Source: JAAFIP01 sp043766985 | Lineage (GTDB): Bacteria > Pseudomonadota > Gammaproteobacteria > Burkholderiales > Burkholderiaceae_C | Direction: 5' to 3' | Length of the DNA: 64,000 bases | Assembly: GCA_043766985.1 (NCBI GenBank) | Contig: JAYUHM010000260.1 | Coordinates: 1 to 64,000 of the forward strand | Shown here: one piece after another, positions 42,214 to 50,827 of the stretch | How the letters are laid out: each line of letters opens with the position of its first letter | Numbering within the stretch: position 1 is the stretch's first letter | Notes under the pieces: generated by a model | Told to the model about the DNA's origin: nothing | The model's input: the letters and a program-made list of their open reading frames with translations, nothing else | Databases searched by the model: none | Made by a program: the position numbers and the translations under genes

Positions 42214-43291
42214 TTTTGACCATTTTGTAGGCACCAGCGCTGTTGGTGACAAACATGCTTTCGATATTGCGGCGCTGACCGCTTGGCTCGATACCAATCT
42301 GGAGGGCTTTAAAGGCCCGTTAACGGTGGAGATGTTCAAAGGTGGCCAGTCCAACCCCACCTACAAGCTCAACACCCCCGGCAAAAGCTATGTAATGCGC
42401 GCCAAGCCCGGCCCGGTAGCCAAGCTGCTGCCCTCAGCCCACGCCATTGAGCGCGAGTTTGCCGTCATGCGTGGGCTGTACGGCACCGACGCGCCCGTAG
42501 CGCAAATGCACTGCCTGTGCGAGGACGAGTCCATCATTGGCCGAGCCTTCTACATCATGGAGTTTGTAGCCGGCCGCGTGCTGTGGGACCAAGCCCTGCC
42601 CGGCATGACGCCTGCCCAGCGCCGCGAGATTTATGTGGAGATGAACCGCGTGATGGCGGCGCTGCACACGGTTGACTATACAAAGCAAGGCCTGGCCAGC
42701 TACGGCAAGCCCGGCAATTATTTTGAGCGCCAAATTGGCCGCTGGAGCAAGCAGTACCAGGCCAGCATCACCACGCCCATTCCCGAGATGGACGAGTTGA
42801 TAGCCTGGCTGCCCACCCACATGCCGGCCAGCGCGCTGGACGCCAGCAAAACCAGCATTGTGCACGGCGACTACCGGCTGGACAACATGGTGTTCCACCC
42901 CACCGAGCCACGCGTGTTGGCCGTGCTGGACTGGGAGCTGTCTACCCTGGGCCATCCGCTGGCCGACTTTAGCTACCACTGCATGGCCTGGCACATACCG
43001 CCCGGCAGCTTTCGCGGCATTGGCGGGCTAGACCACGCAGCGCTCGGCATACCCGGCGAGGAAGAGTACATCCGCATGTATTGCGAGCGTACCCGCCTGA
43101 CAACGCCCGAAGCATTAAAAGCCGATTGGAACTTTTATCTCGCCTACAACCTGTTTCGCATGGCCGCCATTTTGCAAGGCATTGCCAAGCGGGTAGAGGC
43201 TGGCACGGCCGCCAGCGCACAAGCCGTCAGTTCGGCAGCAGGGGCACGGCCGCTGGCGCAGATGGCCTGGAAATTTGCCCAGAAGGCTTAG
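42206..43291 (+). CDS. APH-fold phosphotransferase (ACAD10/11 kinase-like)
   Basis: The 361-residue kinase-like protein contains FKGGQSNPTYKLNTPGKSYVMRAKPG (ATP-binding Lys), HAIEREFAVMRGLYG, the catalytic loop SIVHGDYRLDNMVFHP (H-G-D...D-N) and VLDWELSTLGHPLADF (metal-binding Asp). Proteins of this type are fused to acyl-CoA dehydrogenases in animal ACAD10/11, and the related LvaA phosphorylates 4-hydroxyacyl-CoA in bacteria. An acyl-CoA dehydrogenase gene follows. It overlaps the Crp/Fnr gene by 8 bp. Confidence 0.85.
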   Translation: MSNFDHFVGTSAVGDKHAFDIAALTAWLDTNLEGFKGPLTVEMFKGGQSNPTYKLNTPGKSYVMRAKPGPVAKLLPSAHAIEREFAVMRGLYGTDAPVAQMHCLCEDESIIGRAFYIMEFVAGRVLWDQALPGMTPAQRREIYVEMNRVMAALHTVDYTKQGLASYGKPGNYFERQIGRWSKQYQASITTPIPEMDELIAWLPTHMPASALDASKTSIVHGDYRLDNMVFHPTEPRVLAVLDWELSTLGHPLADFSYHCMAWHIPPGSFRGIGGLDHAALGIPGEEEYIRMYCERTRLTTPEALKADWNFYLAYNLFRMAAILQGIAKRVEAGTAASAQAVSSAAGARPLAQMAWKFAQKA

Positions 43292-43329
43292 GCATTTAAT
43301 TTATTTCATACGGGGGAAATACGGGGAAT

Positions 43330-43510
43330 TTTTGAACGCAGAGAACGCGAAGGTTTCGCACAGGGCGCAAAAAAGGAGAAAAGAAATCCAAAAAAATTAG
43401 TTCATACAAGAAGCTGTAATTTTTTTAAATCATTTTAGTTTTCTTATTTGTATTGTTTTTTGTATTCCTCTGCGATCTCTGCGAAACCTTTGCGACCTCT
43501 GCGTTCAAAA
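43330..43510. repeat. Imperfect inverted repeat of the TTTTGAACGCAGAG type
   Basis: Arms 43330-43356 and 43484-43510 pair at 24 of 27 positions (TTTTGAACGCAGAG...GAAGGTTT). The arm-adjacent sequence repeats the words GCGAAGG and TTTCGCA. The AT-rich middle is about 125 bp. It separates the phosphotransferase and acyl-CoA dehydrogenase genes, which may weaken their co-transcription. A degenerate relative (GCGAAGGATGCGAAAG) lies at 60400-60445. Confidence 0.65.
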
Positions 43511-43553
43511 ACTCCCCCCCCCACCTACAACTTACTACTGACCGGAGACCACC

Positions 43554-44843
43554 ATGGATTTTGATTACTCACCCCGCACCAAAGAGCTGCAAACCAAACT
43601 GCTCGCTTTTTTCGACGCGCACATTTACCCTAACGAGGCGGCCTACCATGCCGAGATCGAAGCCAACACCGCTGCAGGCAAGCGCTGGACACCGCTGCAA
43701 ACGATTGAAAACCTCAAGCCCATAGCGCAGAAGGCTGGCCTGTGGAACCTGTGGCTGCCGCGCGATACCGCAGAGATTGCCGGCTTTGGCGGCGACCCGC
43801 TGTTTGGCGGCGCAGGTTTGTCCAACCAAGAGTACGCCCCCCTGGCTGAGATCATGGGCCGCGTGCTGTGGTCTAGCGAGGTGTTCAACTGCTCGGCGCC
43901 CGACACCGGCAACATGGAAACCATCGCCCGCTATGGCTCCCCGGCCCTGCGTGACCGCTGGCTCAAGCCCCTGCTGCGCGGCGAGATCCGCTCGGCATTT
44001 GCCATGACCGAGCCGGATGTAGCCTCGTCTGACGCTACCAATATTGAGACCAAAGTGGTTCGTGAAGGCGATCAATACGTCATCAACGGCCGTAAATGGT
44101 GGATCTCTGGCGCGGGCGACCCACGCTGCGCCGTGTACATCACCATGGGCAAGAGCGACCCTGACGCGCCCCGCCACAGCCAGCAAAGCATGATCATCAT
44201 TCCGGCAGACACGCCGGGCATCAAAGTGCTGCGCCCCCTCACCGTGTTTGGCTACGACGACGCGCCCCACGGCCACTGCGAAATGACGTTTACCAACGTG
44301 CGCGTACCCGCAGACAACATGCTGCTGGGCGAAGGCCGTGGCTTTGAGATTGCCCAAGGGCGCTTAGGCCCCGGGCGTATTCACCACTGCATGCGTTTGG
44401 TGGGCTTGGCCGAGCGCGCACTGGAGCTGATGTGCAAGCGCGCATCCAGCCGCATTGCGTTTGGCAAGGCGGTTGCCGCACAAACCGTGACCCAAGAGCG
44501 TATTGCCGAAGCGCGTTGCCGCATCGACATGGCCCGCCTGCTAACCTTGAAAACCGCATGGCTGATGGACCTGGGCGGCAACAAGCTGGCCAAGAACGAC
44601 ATCGCCATGATCAAAGTGGTAGCCCCCAGCATGGCCTGCCAGGTGATTGACTGGGCCATGCAAGCCCACGGCGGCGGCGGCATGTGCGATGACTTCCCAC
44701 TGGCTTACTCATACACCGCAGCGCGCACCCTGCGCTTTGCTGACGGCCCAGACGAAGTGCACCGCAACGCCATTGCCAAGCTGGAGCTGGGCAAATACGC
44801 GCTGGTGAAACGTGAAGTGGAGATGCCGATTACGCGCGGCTAA
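43554..44843 (+). CDS. Acyl-CoA dehydrogenase, ACAD10/11-like
   Basis: The 429-residue flavoenzyme has FAMTEPDVASSDATNIETKVV (FAD and substrate contacts), YVINGRKWWISGAG, ITMGKSDPDAPRHSQQS, RVPADNMLLGEGRGFEIAQGRLGPGRIHH and a C-terminal AHGGGGMCDDFPLAYSY with the expected active-site region (RFADGPDEVHRNAIAKLE). The SSDATN motif and overall sequence resemble ACAD11-type enzymes. GGAG lies upstream of the ATG. It pairs with the phosphotransferase gene for hydroxyacyl-CoA use (inference). Confidence 0.92.
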   Translation: MDFDYSPRTKELQTKLLAFFDAHIYPNEAAYHAEIEANTAAGKRWTPLQTIENLKPIAQKAGLWNLWLPRDTAEIAGFGGDPLFGGAGLSNQEYAPLAEIMGRVLWSSEVFNCSAPDTGNMETIARYGSPALRDRWLKPLLRGEIRSAFAMTEPDVASSDATNIETKVVREGDQYVINGRKWWISGAGDPRCAVYITMGKSDPDAPRHSQQSMIIIPADTPGIKVLRPLTVFGYDDAPHGHCEMTFTNVRVPADNMLLGEGRGFEIAQGRLGPGRIHHCMRLVGLAERALELMCKRASSRIAFGKAVAAQTVTQERIAEARCRIDMARLLTLKTAWLMDLGGNKLAKNDIAMIKVVAPSMACQVIDWAMQAHGGGGMCDDFPLAYSYTAARTLRFADGPDEVHRNAIAKLELGKYALVKREVEMPITRG

Positions 44844-46237
44844 ACAAAGCCCATGTTCTTCACGCTGTAGTTGTTGATGTTGGGCACCACTAGTGGCAAC
44901 TCGGTGGCAGTTACGCCAAACCAGCTTGCCAGTGTCGCTGCAAACTGGTCTACCGAGGTAGTGGGCAGTAACCTGCCCTGCCCCACATCGTCTGGCCCAT
45001 TCACCGCGATAGCCGGTGCCTTGCCGTAAAACTCTTTGCCTTTAACCGCACCACCCATGACAAAGTGGTGGCTACCCCAGCCGTGGTCGGAGCCATCGCC
45101 ATTAGATGCCAGCGTGCGGCCAAAGTCTGATGCCGTAAAGGCTGTGACCGAATTGGCCACGCCCAGCTCAACGGTGGCATCGTAGAACGACGCCATCGCA
45201 TCGCTCACACTGGACAGCAAGCTCGGGTGCTGCGCTGGCAAAAAGTCGTGATTGTCAAAACCGCCCAATGACACCATGAACACCTGGCGCTTGGCAGTCA
45301 AAGCAGTGCGACCGGCAATCAGCTTGGCCACCATCTGCAGCTGCGCGGCCAGCGGATTGGCGTCGAGCAGCGCATTGGCCGCGTTAAACGGCGTCGTCAG
45401 GTTGATGCTCGACATGGCTGCAGTGACGGCTACCTCTGCGTCAATCGAGCGCTTGGTGATTTTGGCGTAGGCGCTTTCCATCAAGTGGTTACTGCCCTGC
45501 GTGATCAAGGCATTCAGTGCAGCGCCACAGGCCGCAGACCCATACACCCCTTTTTGCACGCCGTTGATGGGCACTGCGCCCGTGGGGCTGACTTGGTAGG
45601 CAATGGCATCTTGCCCGGCCAGATACACCGCATTGCCCGTCACCGATATGCAGGTGAACGTGGCGTTGCCGTTGTTGGACAAAGCCATATCGCCCATGCG
45701 CCCGCCCCAGCCTTTGACAGAGCCTTCGGCTTGCGAGGACTGCCACACCGACTGCTGGTCGTTGTGCGAGAACAGTTTGGCCGGTAGAGGAACCGATTTG
45801 GCGTTGTATTCGGCCAGCGTGGTGGGTTGCATCAAAGGGCCCACATTAAGCTGTACCGCCAGTTTGCCAGCATCAAAAAGGGTTTTGAGTCGCCCCATTT
45901 CTGGGGCCAAGGCCAACTGCATACCACCGAGTAACGGTGTCGTAGGCGTGAGCGCCGTGGCGGCCAAGTTGGCTTGTGGCGTTGCAATGCCAGTGCGGAT
46001 GTTGGCGTACTTGGCGTAGTTGATAGCGTCAATGGGGACGATGGTGTTGCCATAGTCGTTACCGCCATACAAAAACACGCAGACGATGGCTTTGTAGTCG
46101 GTGGCGCTGAATGCAGCAGCTTCACCCATGGCAGCCAGGTTAAGCGCCCAAGGGGTTGCAATGCCTGCCAGACCTAAGTGCCCAGCGCGGCGCAAAAAAG
46201 CGCGGCGTGCTATCTTTTCAGTGTTGTTGATGTACAT
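44840..46237 (-). CDS. DUF1501-domain exported protein
   Basis: The 465-residue protein starts at MYINNTEKIARRAFLRRAGHLGLAG, which contains a twin-arginine motif. It carries the DUF1501 sequence: AIVCVFLYGGNDYGNTIVP, PLPAKLFSHNDQQSVWQSSQ, QVFMVSLGGFDNHD, and TASDFGRTLASNGDGSDHGWGSHHFVMGG. The family has a sulfatase/alkaline-phosphatase-like fold by prediction, but no defined function. It lies 14 bp after the DUF1800 gene, its usual genomic partner, and the two products probably act together in the periplasm or on the surface. Confidence 0.9.
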   Translation of the reverse strand: MYINNTEKIARRAFLRRAGHLGLAGIATPWALNLAAMGEAAAFSATDYKAIVCVFLYGGNDYGNTIVPIDAINYAKYANIRTGIATPQANLAATALTPTTPLLGGMQLALAPEMGRLKTLFDAGKLAVQLNVGPLMQPTTLAEYNAKSVPLPAKLFSHNDQQSVWQSSQAEGSVKGWGGRMGDMALSNNGNATFTCISVTGNAVYLAGQDAIAYQVSPTGAVPINGVQKGVYGSAACGAALNALITQGSNHLMESAYAKITKRSIDAEVAVTAAMSSINLTTPFNAANALLDANPLAAQLQMVAKLIAGRTALTAKRQVFMVSLGGFDNHDFLPAQHPSLLSSVSDAMASFYDATVELGVANSVTAFTASDFGRTLASNGDGSDHGWGSHHFVMGGAVKGKEFYGKAPAIAVNGPDDVGQGRLLPTTSVDQFAATLASWFGVTATELPLVVPNINNYSVKNMGFV

Positions 46238-46251
46238 GATGGTGTTCTCGC

Positions 46252-48024
46252 TTATTTCTGCACCAGATATTCGGGACATGCCATGGTCAGCAAGATAGCC
46301 GCTTGCACGCGCGTGATAGGCCCTGTGGCCGTGGTAGCACTGATGGAGCCAATGGCCGTAGCGATAGCGGTTTGTGAAGCCGCGCTGAGCTGGCCCGCGC
46401 AGAGCAATAAATTTAGCCGGCTGACCAACGCAGCAGGATTACTGGCCAGTGCTACTTCTGCCGTGTACGTGGGTGTCGTCAGGCCGCCGATATTGCCGTT
46501 AAATCCGCCTTTGATACACCCCAACATAAAGTTAAGGTAGCCCGCCACTGTGGATTCGTTGGTTAGCTGAAACTCGGGCGCAAGCAGCCCCTGCGTCGCC
46601 AGCGCGGTATTAGGCGGCACATAGCCAGGTCGGAAAAAGTTAAACACCGAACCCGAGCGCAGCGGGCTTTGGCCCAAACGGGTAGCCACATCCGACAGGT
46701 CGCTGATGATCCAGCTGTCTGACGCGGAGGTCACGTTGAATGTGCGCGCCCATTGCACAAAACGCACGATTGGCTCGCGTTGCTTGCCCCAGGTGGCTTG
46801 GCTAACTTTGCTATCGTCACGCGCTTCTGCATCCAGCAGCACGGCTTTGAGCACCGCTTTGAGGTCGCCGCGTACGCCGCTACCGTTGTTGTTGAATACG
46901 CTAGCTACGCGGGACACGTAGGCGCCGCTGGGGTTACTGGTCACCAAACGTTGAATCAGTTGTTTACCAAAAAATGGCCCGACGTTGGGGTGATTGGAAA
47001 TGGTATCAAGTGCCTGCTTGAGTGCGTCTGCCGCAGACGCACCAGCGGGAATGGTCGTACCCAAAAATGTGACCGCAACGCTGCTCTCATGCAGGGAAGC
47101 CGTTACCATCATGCGGTTTTTAACCTGCAAAGGGTTGGTCGGGTTGGTTGCCGTCACGCTGCCGGTGGCATCAAAGTTGTAGCCAGTAAACACGTTGGCC
47201 AGGCTGGAAATGGCTGCTTGGTCATAGGTTTCTCTCGGCTGGCCGCTGGCATTGAGCTTGTTGGTACCGTCCAGATTGAGTTCATACAAACCAATAGAGA
47301 AAAGCTGCAGCACTTCGCGGGCATAGTTTTCGTCAGGGGCACTGCCAGCATCTGCGTTGCCCTTTTTGTTGCCACGGGTGTTTAGGTAAACACCCATCGC
47401 CGGGTTCAAAGTAATCTCTTCTAGCAAAGCGCGGTAGTTGCCAAAAGCACCTGCTGCCAGCACGTCCCAGTATTGCGCCATGGCAAAAATGCGCCACCCA
47501 ACAGGCAAGCCGTTGATGGAGACGACAAAAAACTCTGACAACGCCAGGGCCATGCGTTTGCGCACGGCATCGCTGGAGGCAATGAGCTGGTTCCAAACCA
47601 TATAGTCGGTTTCCGCTCTGTGGTTGATATTGAGAGTGTTGTTGTAGTCCTTGCTTATCATCCAGTCCCATCCTGTGATGGTGGCAGTTGCGTTGAACTG
47701 CGCATCTAGCCAAGTGGCGTAGCCTTGGCTTTGCACTGCCGTCATATCGGCATCGGAGGCAGAAAACTGGGCTTGGGATAAAAACCGTGAAGCCTGCTCG
47801 GCAGTAGGTGCCAACCCAGAAGTCGTTGGTGGCTGTGTACCGACGCCTGGGTCGCTTCCTCCTCCACCTCCACCTCCACCTCCACCTCCACCGCAGGCGG
47901 CCAGTGTGGTGCTGGCCAGAGCGGCTGCAGTGGCTCTTGATACGGTGGGAGTTAGTTCGTTGAAAGCGGTGTTGGCATCGAGCGGCGCCAACGTGTCGAT
48001 ATCCGCGGGTTCGGTGGTGTGCAT
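46252..48024 (-). CDS. DUF1800-domain exported lipoprotein
   Basis: The 590-residue protein has an N-terminal hydrophobic region ending in a lipobox-like ALASTTLAAC and then a run of 12 glycines. The signal sits about 35 residues in, so the true start may be further downstream. DUF1800 landmarks are ASRFLSQAQFSASDADMTAV, GNKKGNADAGSAPDENYAREVLQLFSIGL, NHPNVGPFFGKQLIQRLVTSNPS and FNFFRPGYVPPNT. Its function is unknown. The DUF1501 gene follows in the same operon. Confidence 0.88.
   Translation of the reverse strand: MHTTEPADIDTLAPLDANTAFNELTPTVSRATAAALASTTLAACGGGGGGGGGGGGSDPGVGTQPPTTSGLAPTAEQASRFLSQAQFSASDADMTAVQSQGYATWLDAQFNATATITGWDWMISKDYNNTLNINHRAETDYMVWNQLIASSDAVRKRMALALSEFFVVSINGLPVGWRIFAMAQYWDVLAAGAFGNYRALLEEITLNPAMGVYLNTRGNKKGNADAGSAPDENYAREVLQLFSIGLYELNLDGTNKLNASGQPRETYDQAAISSLANVFTGYNFDATGSVTATNPTNPLQVKNRMMVTASLHESSVAVTFLGTTIPAGASAADALKQALDTISNHPNVGPFFGKQLIQRLVTSNPSGAYVSRVASVFNNNGSGVRGDLKAVLKAVLLDAEARDDSKVSQATWGKQREPIVRFVQWARTFNVTSASDSWIISDLSDVATRLGQSPLRSGSVFNFFRPGYVPPNTALATQGLLAPEFQLTNESTVAGYLNFMLGCIKGGFNGNIGGLTTPTYTAEVALASNPAALVSRLNLLLCAGQLSAASQTAIATAIGSISATTATGPITRVQAAILLTMACPEYLVQK
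47858..47893. repeat. Hexanucleotide tandem repeat (CCTCCA)n in the DUF1800 gene
   Basis: About five or six tandem CCTCCA/CCACCT units encode the poly-Gly tract after the lipid-anchor Cys. Slippage by whole units would change tether length by Gly pairs without shifting frame. Confidence 0.8.
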
Positions 48025-48178
48025 ATCGGTATCTTCGGGTTGTCAGTTATGCGGTATGGCACGTGTTCAACGCGCAGGGCGCAGATAAGTTGATTTCCAT
48101 TTGGTAAAGTTGTGTACGAAAGCAGGCAGCTTGCAGCTGGCGTCGTGCCGCGTGCTCCCTCTATTCACACACAAGCGG

Positions 48179-48904
48179 TCAAGAACGCATTTTTTGTATT
48201 TGTAGGTTCGACATCGCCAATTCGCATGCTGTGGTAAGTACGGTGGATGCGTGGTCTAGCGTGGGTAAATCGTGCTCTACAAACTGCATGCGCAAATAGG
48301 CTTTGCCGCGCAGCACCATCAAAATCATAGGTGTCGAAGGGTCAAACGCAGGCCATGCCATGAGCAAGGCCACCAGCTCATCAGTAATCCATGCCATGGC
48401 ATTGACACGGTCATCCGACAGGACGGCGTAATGGTCTAAAAATTTTGTCCCCAAGCTCTCCCAGCCTACCTCCTGGTAAATCGACAGCCAGCGCATCTCT
48501 TCCGGCAGGTTGGGGGCGGCAATGGTTTGCAGCGTGTCGGTGTACAGCGCGAAAGCGCGTTTCTCCAGATCGTTCTTGAGCTGGCGGTTCATGACCATGA
48601 TGACGTCGTCGCGCACATCCAGCTCAGCGCGCGCGCGCAACTCCATGCCTTTGATGAAGTCGCGCGAGGGCTTGCCCAGCTCTATACGCCAGTCTTTGCC
48701 ACCCACTCTGCCCTCTACCTGGTAGCCCGGGCGTCCATCGGCGCGCGACGAAAAGGCAAAACCTTGCGTACTGGCCCATTCAGACACTTTCTCTGCCGGC
48801 GTCAATTTTAATTTGGGCAGTGCGGCCATTGCACCCGCAGTCACTTTTACTTTTGCATCGGCGGCTGCGCCTAAGCCCAAGGCTTTTTTTATGGATTCAA
48901 ACAT
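48179..48904 (-). CDS. Protein of unknown function
   Basis: The 241-residue protein begins MFESIKKALGLGAAADAKVKV, with no signal peptide or membrane span. Distinctive stretches are EKVSEWASTQGFAFSSRADGRPG, GKDWRIELGKPSRDFIKGMELRARAEL, EEMRWLSIYQEVGWESLG and a C-terminal LTTACELAMSNLQIQKMRS. The mixed strand/helix pattern points to a soluble globular protein. I do not recognise the family. It is divergent from the GST gene, 49 bp apart. Confidence 0.75.
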   Translation of the reverse strand: MFESIKKALGLGAAADAKVKVTAGAMAALPKLKLTPAEKVSEWASTQGFAFSSRADGRPGYQVEGRVGGKDWRIELGKPSRDFIKGMELRARAELDVRDDVIMVMNRQLKNDLEKRAFALYTDTLQTIAAPNLPEEMRWLSIYQEVGWESLGTKFLDHYAVLSDDRVNAMAWITDELVALLMAWPAFDPSTPMILMVLRGKAYLRMQFVEHDLPTLDHASTVLTTACELAMSNLQIQKMRS

Positions 48905-48953
48905 ATCGCGTCATTTTGCTCTAAAGTGTGATTATGAAAGGTCTTTGAAACAT

Positions 48954-49646
48954 ATGCTGGAACTATATTCGTGGCCTACGCCCAACGGACACAAAATTCA
49001 CATCATGCTGGAAGAATGTGGCCTTAAATACGACGTTATTCCCGTCAACATTGGTGCAGGCGACCAGTTCAAGCCCGATTTTCTCAAAATCAGCCCCAAT
49101 AACAAAATGCCCGCCATCGTGGACCCAGACGGCCCGGACGGTAACCCCATTTCGATCTTCGAGTCTGGCGCCATTTTGATTTACCTCGCGGCTAAAACCG
49201 GCAAATTCATGCCCAAAAGCGACCGCGACAAATACGTTGTATTGCAGTGGCTGATGTTCCAAATGGGCGGCGTAGGCCCCATGCTGGGCCAAAACCACCA
49301 CTTTCGTACCTACGCACCAGAAAAACTGCCCTACGCGATTGACCGCTACACCAACGAGGCCAAACGCATCTACGGCGTGATTGACCGCCAACTGGCCGCC
49401 AACCCGTTTATAGCTGGCAAAATTTACACCATCGCCGACATGGCCATCTACCCGTGGCTGCGCAACTGGAAAGCCCAAGGCGTAGATCTTGCTGATTATC
49501 CACACCTCAAAGCATGGTTTGAGGGCCTGGAAATGCGCCCTGCGGTGCAGCGCGGCTGCCAGTTGATGGCCGACCTGCGCAGGCCGATTACCGGCGACAA
49601 AGAGCGCGAAATACTATTTGGTAAAAAGCAATACGAAAAGCGGTGA
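48954..49646 (+). CDS. Glutathione S-transferase, YfcG/nu-like
   Basis: The 230-residue product starts at MLELYSWPTPNGHKIHIMLEECGLKYDVI. The thioredoxin-like N-terminal domain includes SPNNKMPAIVDPDGPDG and IFESGAILIYLA (the Glu-Ser glutathione contact). The helical C-terminal domain (PYAIDRYTNEAKRIYGVIDRQL; YTIADMAIYPWLRNWK) is typical of YfcG-type enzymes, which have disulfide-bond reductase activity. An in-frame stretch upstream overlaps the opposite gene and is not part of the protein. Confidence 0.9.
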   Translation: MLELYSWPTPNGHKIHIMLEECGLKYDVIPVNIGAGDQFKPDFLKISPNNKMPAIVDPDGPDGNPISIFESGAILIYLAAKTGKFMPKSDRDKYVVLQWLMFQMGGVGPMLGQNHHFRTYAPEKLPYAIDRYTNEAKRIYGVIDRQLAANPFIAGKIYTIADMAIYPWLRNWKAQGVDLADYPHLKAWFEGLEMRPAVQRGCQLMADLRRPITGDKEREILFGKKQYEKR

Positions 49647-49670
49647 TTTCTTCGGTTAGAATAACGGCTT

Positions 49671-49747
49671 CGGAGTGTGGCGCAGCCTGGTAGCGCACCT
49701 GGTTTGGGACCAGGGGGTCCAAGGTTCGAATCCTTGTACTCCGACCA
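49671..49747 (+). tRNA. tRNA-Pro (anticodon TGG)
   Basis: 77-nt cloverleaf with encoded CCA. Acceptor CGGAGTG pairs with TACTCCG; anticodon stem CCTGG/CCAGG holds loop TTTGGGA; the T-arm contains GGTTCGAATCC. Confidence 0.97.
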
Positions 49748-49754
49748 ACTTTCT

Positions 49755-49788
49755 CGCCCTGCAATCCTCCGGTTTGCGGGGCGTTTTT
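49755..49788 (+). terminator. Rho-independent terminator after tRNA-Pro
   Basis: CGCCCTGCAA and TTGCGGGGCG form a 10-bp stem (one G-U pair) around a 9-nt loop, followed at once by TTTTTATTT. Confidence 0.85.
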
Positions 49789-49849
49789 ATTTGGAGTTTC
49801 TTTATTTGGAGCTCCGTTTTGAACGGCGTGTTACTGCAGCACGCCTTGA

Positions 49850-49926
49850 CTGTCCGTAGCTCAGTTGGATAGAGCAACAGCCTTCTAAGCTGTGGGTCGG
49901 GGGTTCGATCCCCTCCGGGCAGGCCA
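49850..49926 (+). tRNA. tRNA-Arg (anticodon TCT)
   Basis: 77-nt cloverleaf with encoded CCA. Acceptor CTGTCCG pairs with CGGGCAG; anticodon stem ACAGC/GCTGT holds loop CTTCTAA; T-loop TTCGATC. Confidence 0.97.
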
Positions 49927-49953
49927 TTAAAATCTCGCCCTACACTTGGCGGT

Positions 49954-50783
49954 ATGCACATCTCCTTTTCCGGCAAAACACTGTTTCTGTCCAACGATGC
50001 GGACAAAATTGCGTCGCAGCTGGCTGGACGATCGGCTGGGTGGTTTTGCGCGTACCGGGCTAGCGGTCAATGGCAAATTGCCCATACCGCCGGATGCACT
50101 CAAGAACGCGGGCGTGAGCGTGCTGTTGGCAGGTGCCCGCTACCGCAAGGGCTCGTCGTGACGCACTCACCGCTGGCATTTGGGCACACGGTGCAGCAGC
50201 GCAGTGTACCGCCGGCGATGCTAAATGACATGGTTACGCCAGCGCGGAGCGGCTTAAATACACCCCTCAAGCCACTTTAGAATACTACACAAATAATAGC
50301 AACTTGTGCCCTACTCCATTGGGCTATTGGCATAAAAGGCTTACATATATTCGAAAAGCCTGTCTACAGACACCTTTTGCAAACGGACGCCTGGCGACCC
50401 AGGCAGTGGCATTGCCCTGAGCTTGCTCGAAGAACCTGTCAAAGTACACATTGCCTACGGCGGCTCGTGCACCGCAGGCAAGCGCGAAGACTTTGGCTAT
50501 TACCACGCGGCGCTGCACTGGGCGGCGCAGCGCGGCCTGCGCGTACCCGCGATCGTAACGCTGTACTTGCAATTTGGTACCACCGCCGTGCGCGACTACT
50601 GCATTGCGCCAGCGTACATGGATGCGTTTGAAAAGCCAGGTCACCATCAGCGCCATTAACCGTAACTTTCCCGGTCGTAGCGGGCCTGGCCAAGTGTGGC
50701 TGGCCAGCCCGCCCACCGGCGTAGCCAGTCCCATCGCGGGGGAAATATGCTCGTTTGCGCAGTTGCAAGAGCGGTTCGCATAA
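49954..50783 (+). pseudogene. Decayed aconitase/isopropylmalate-dehydratase family gene
   Basis: Pieces of one aconitase-superfamily protein appear in changing frames. Frame 1 from 49954 reads MHISFSGKTLFLSNDADKIA. The next frame reads LPIPPDALKNAGVSVLLAGARYRKGSS then stop, and THSPLA follows back in frame 1; this resembles a LeuD-type swivel domain (G-S-S-R-E). After an R1 repeat (50281-50326) a second part reads VKVHIAYGGSCTAGKREDF and LQFGTTAVRDYC, then after a frameshift near 50635 SAINRNFPGRSGPGQVWLASP, the LeuC/aconitase catalytic end. The total of 830 bp is under half the expected gene. It lies between tRNA-Arg and the maleate-isomerase-like gene. Confidence 0.85.
50281..50326 (-). repeat. 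R1 repeat inside the aconitase pseudogene
   Basis: AATACTACACAAATAATAGC, then AACTTGTGCCCTACTCC and ATTGGGCTA. It separates the swivel-domain remnant from the catalytic-domain remnant. Confidence 0.8.
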
Positions 50784-50827
50784 GAGACAGTTTTCTCTTC
50801 CTTCCTTCTATTGCCTCGATAAAATTG

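Noticed and set aside
47858..47893. Possible CRISPR-like array
   Set aside because: Tandem hexamers without spacers; no cas genes or direct repeats with unique spacers occur anywhere in the window.
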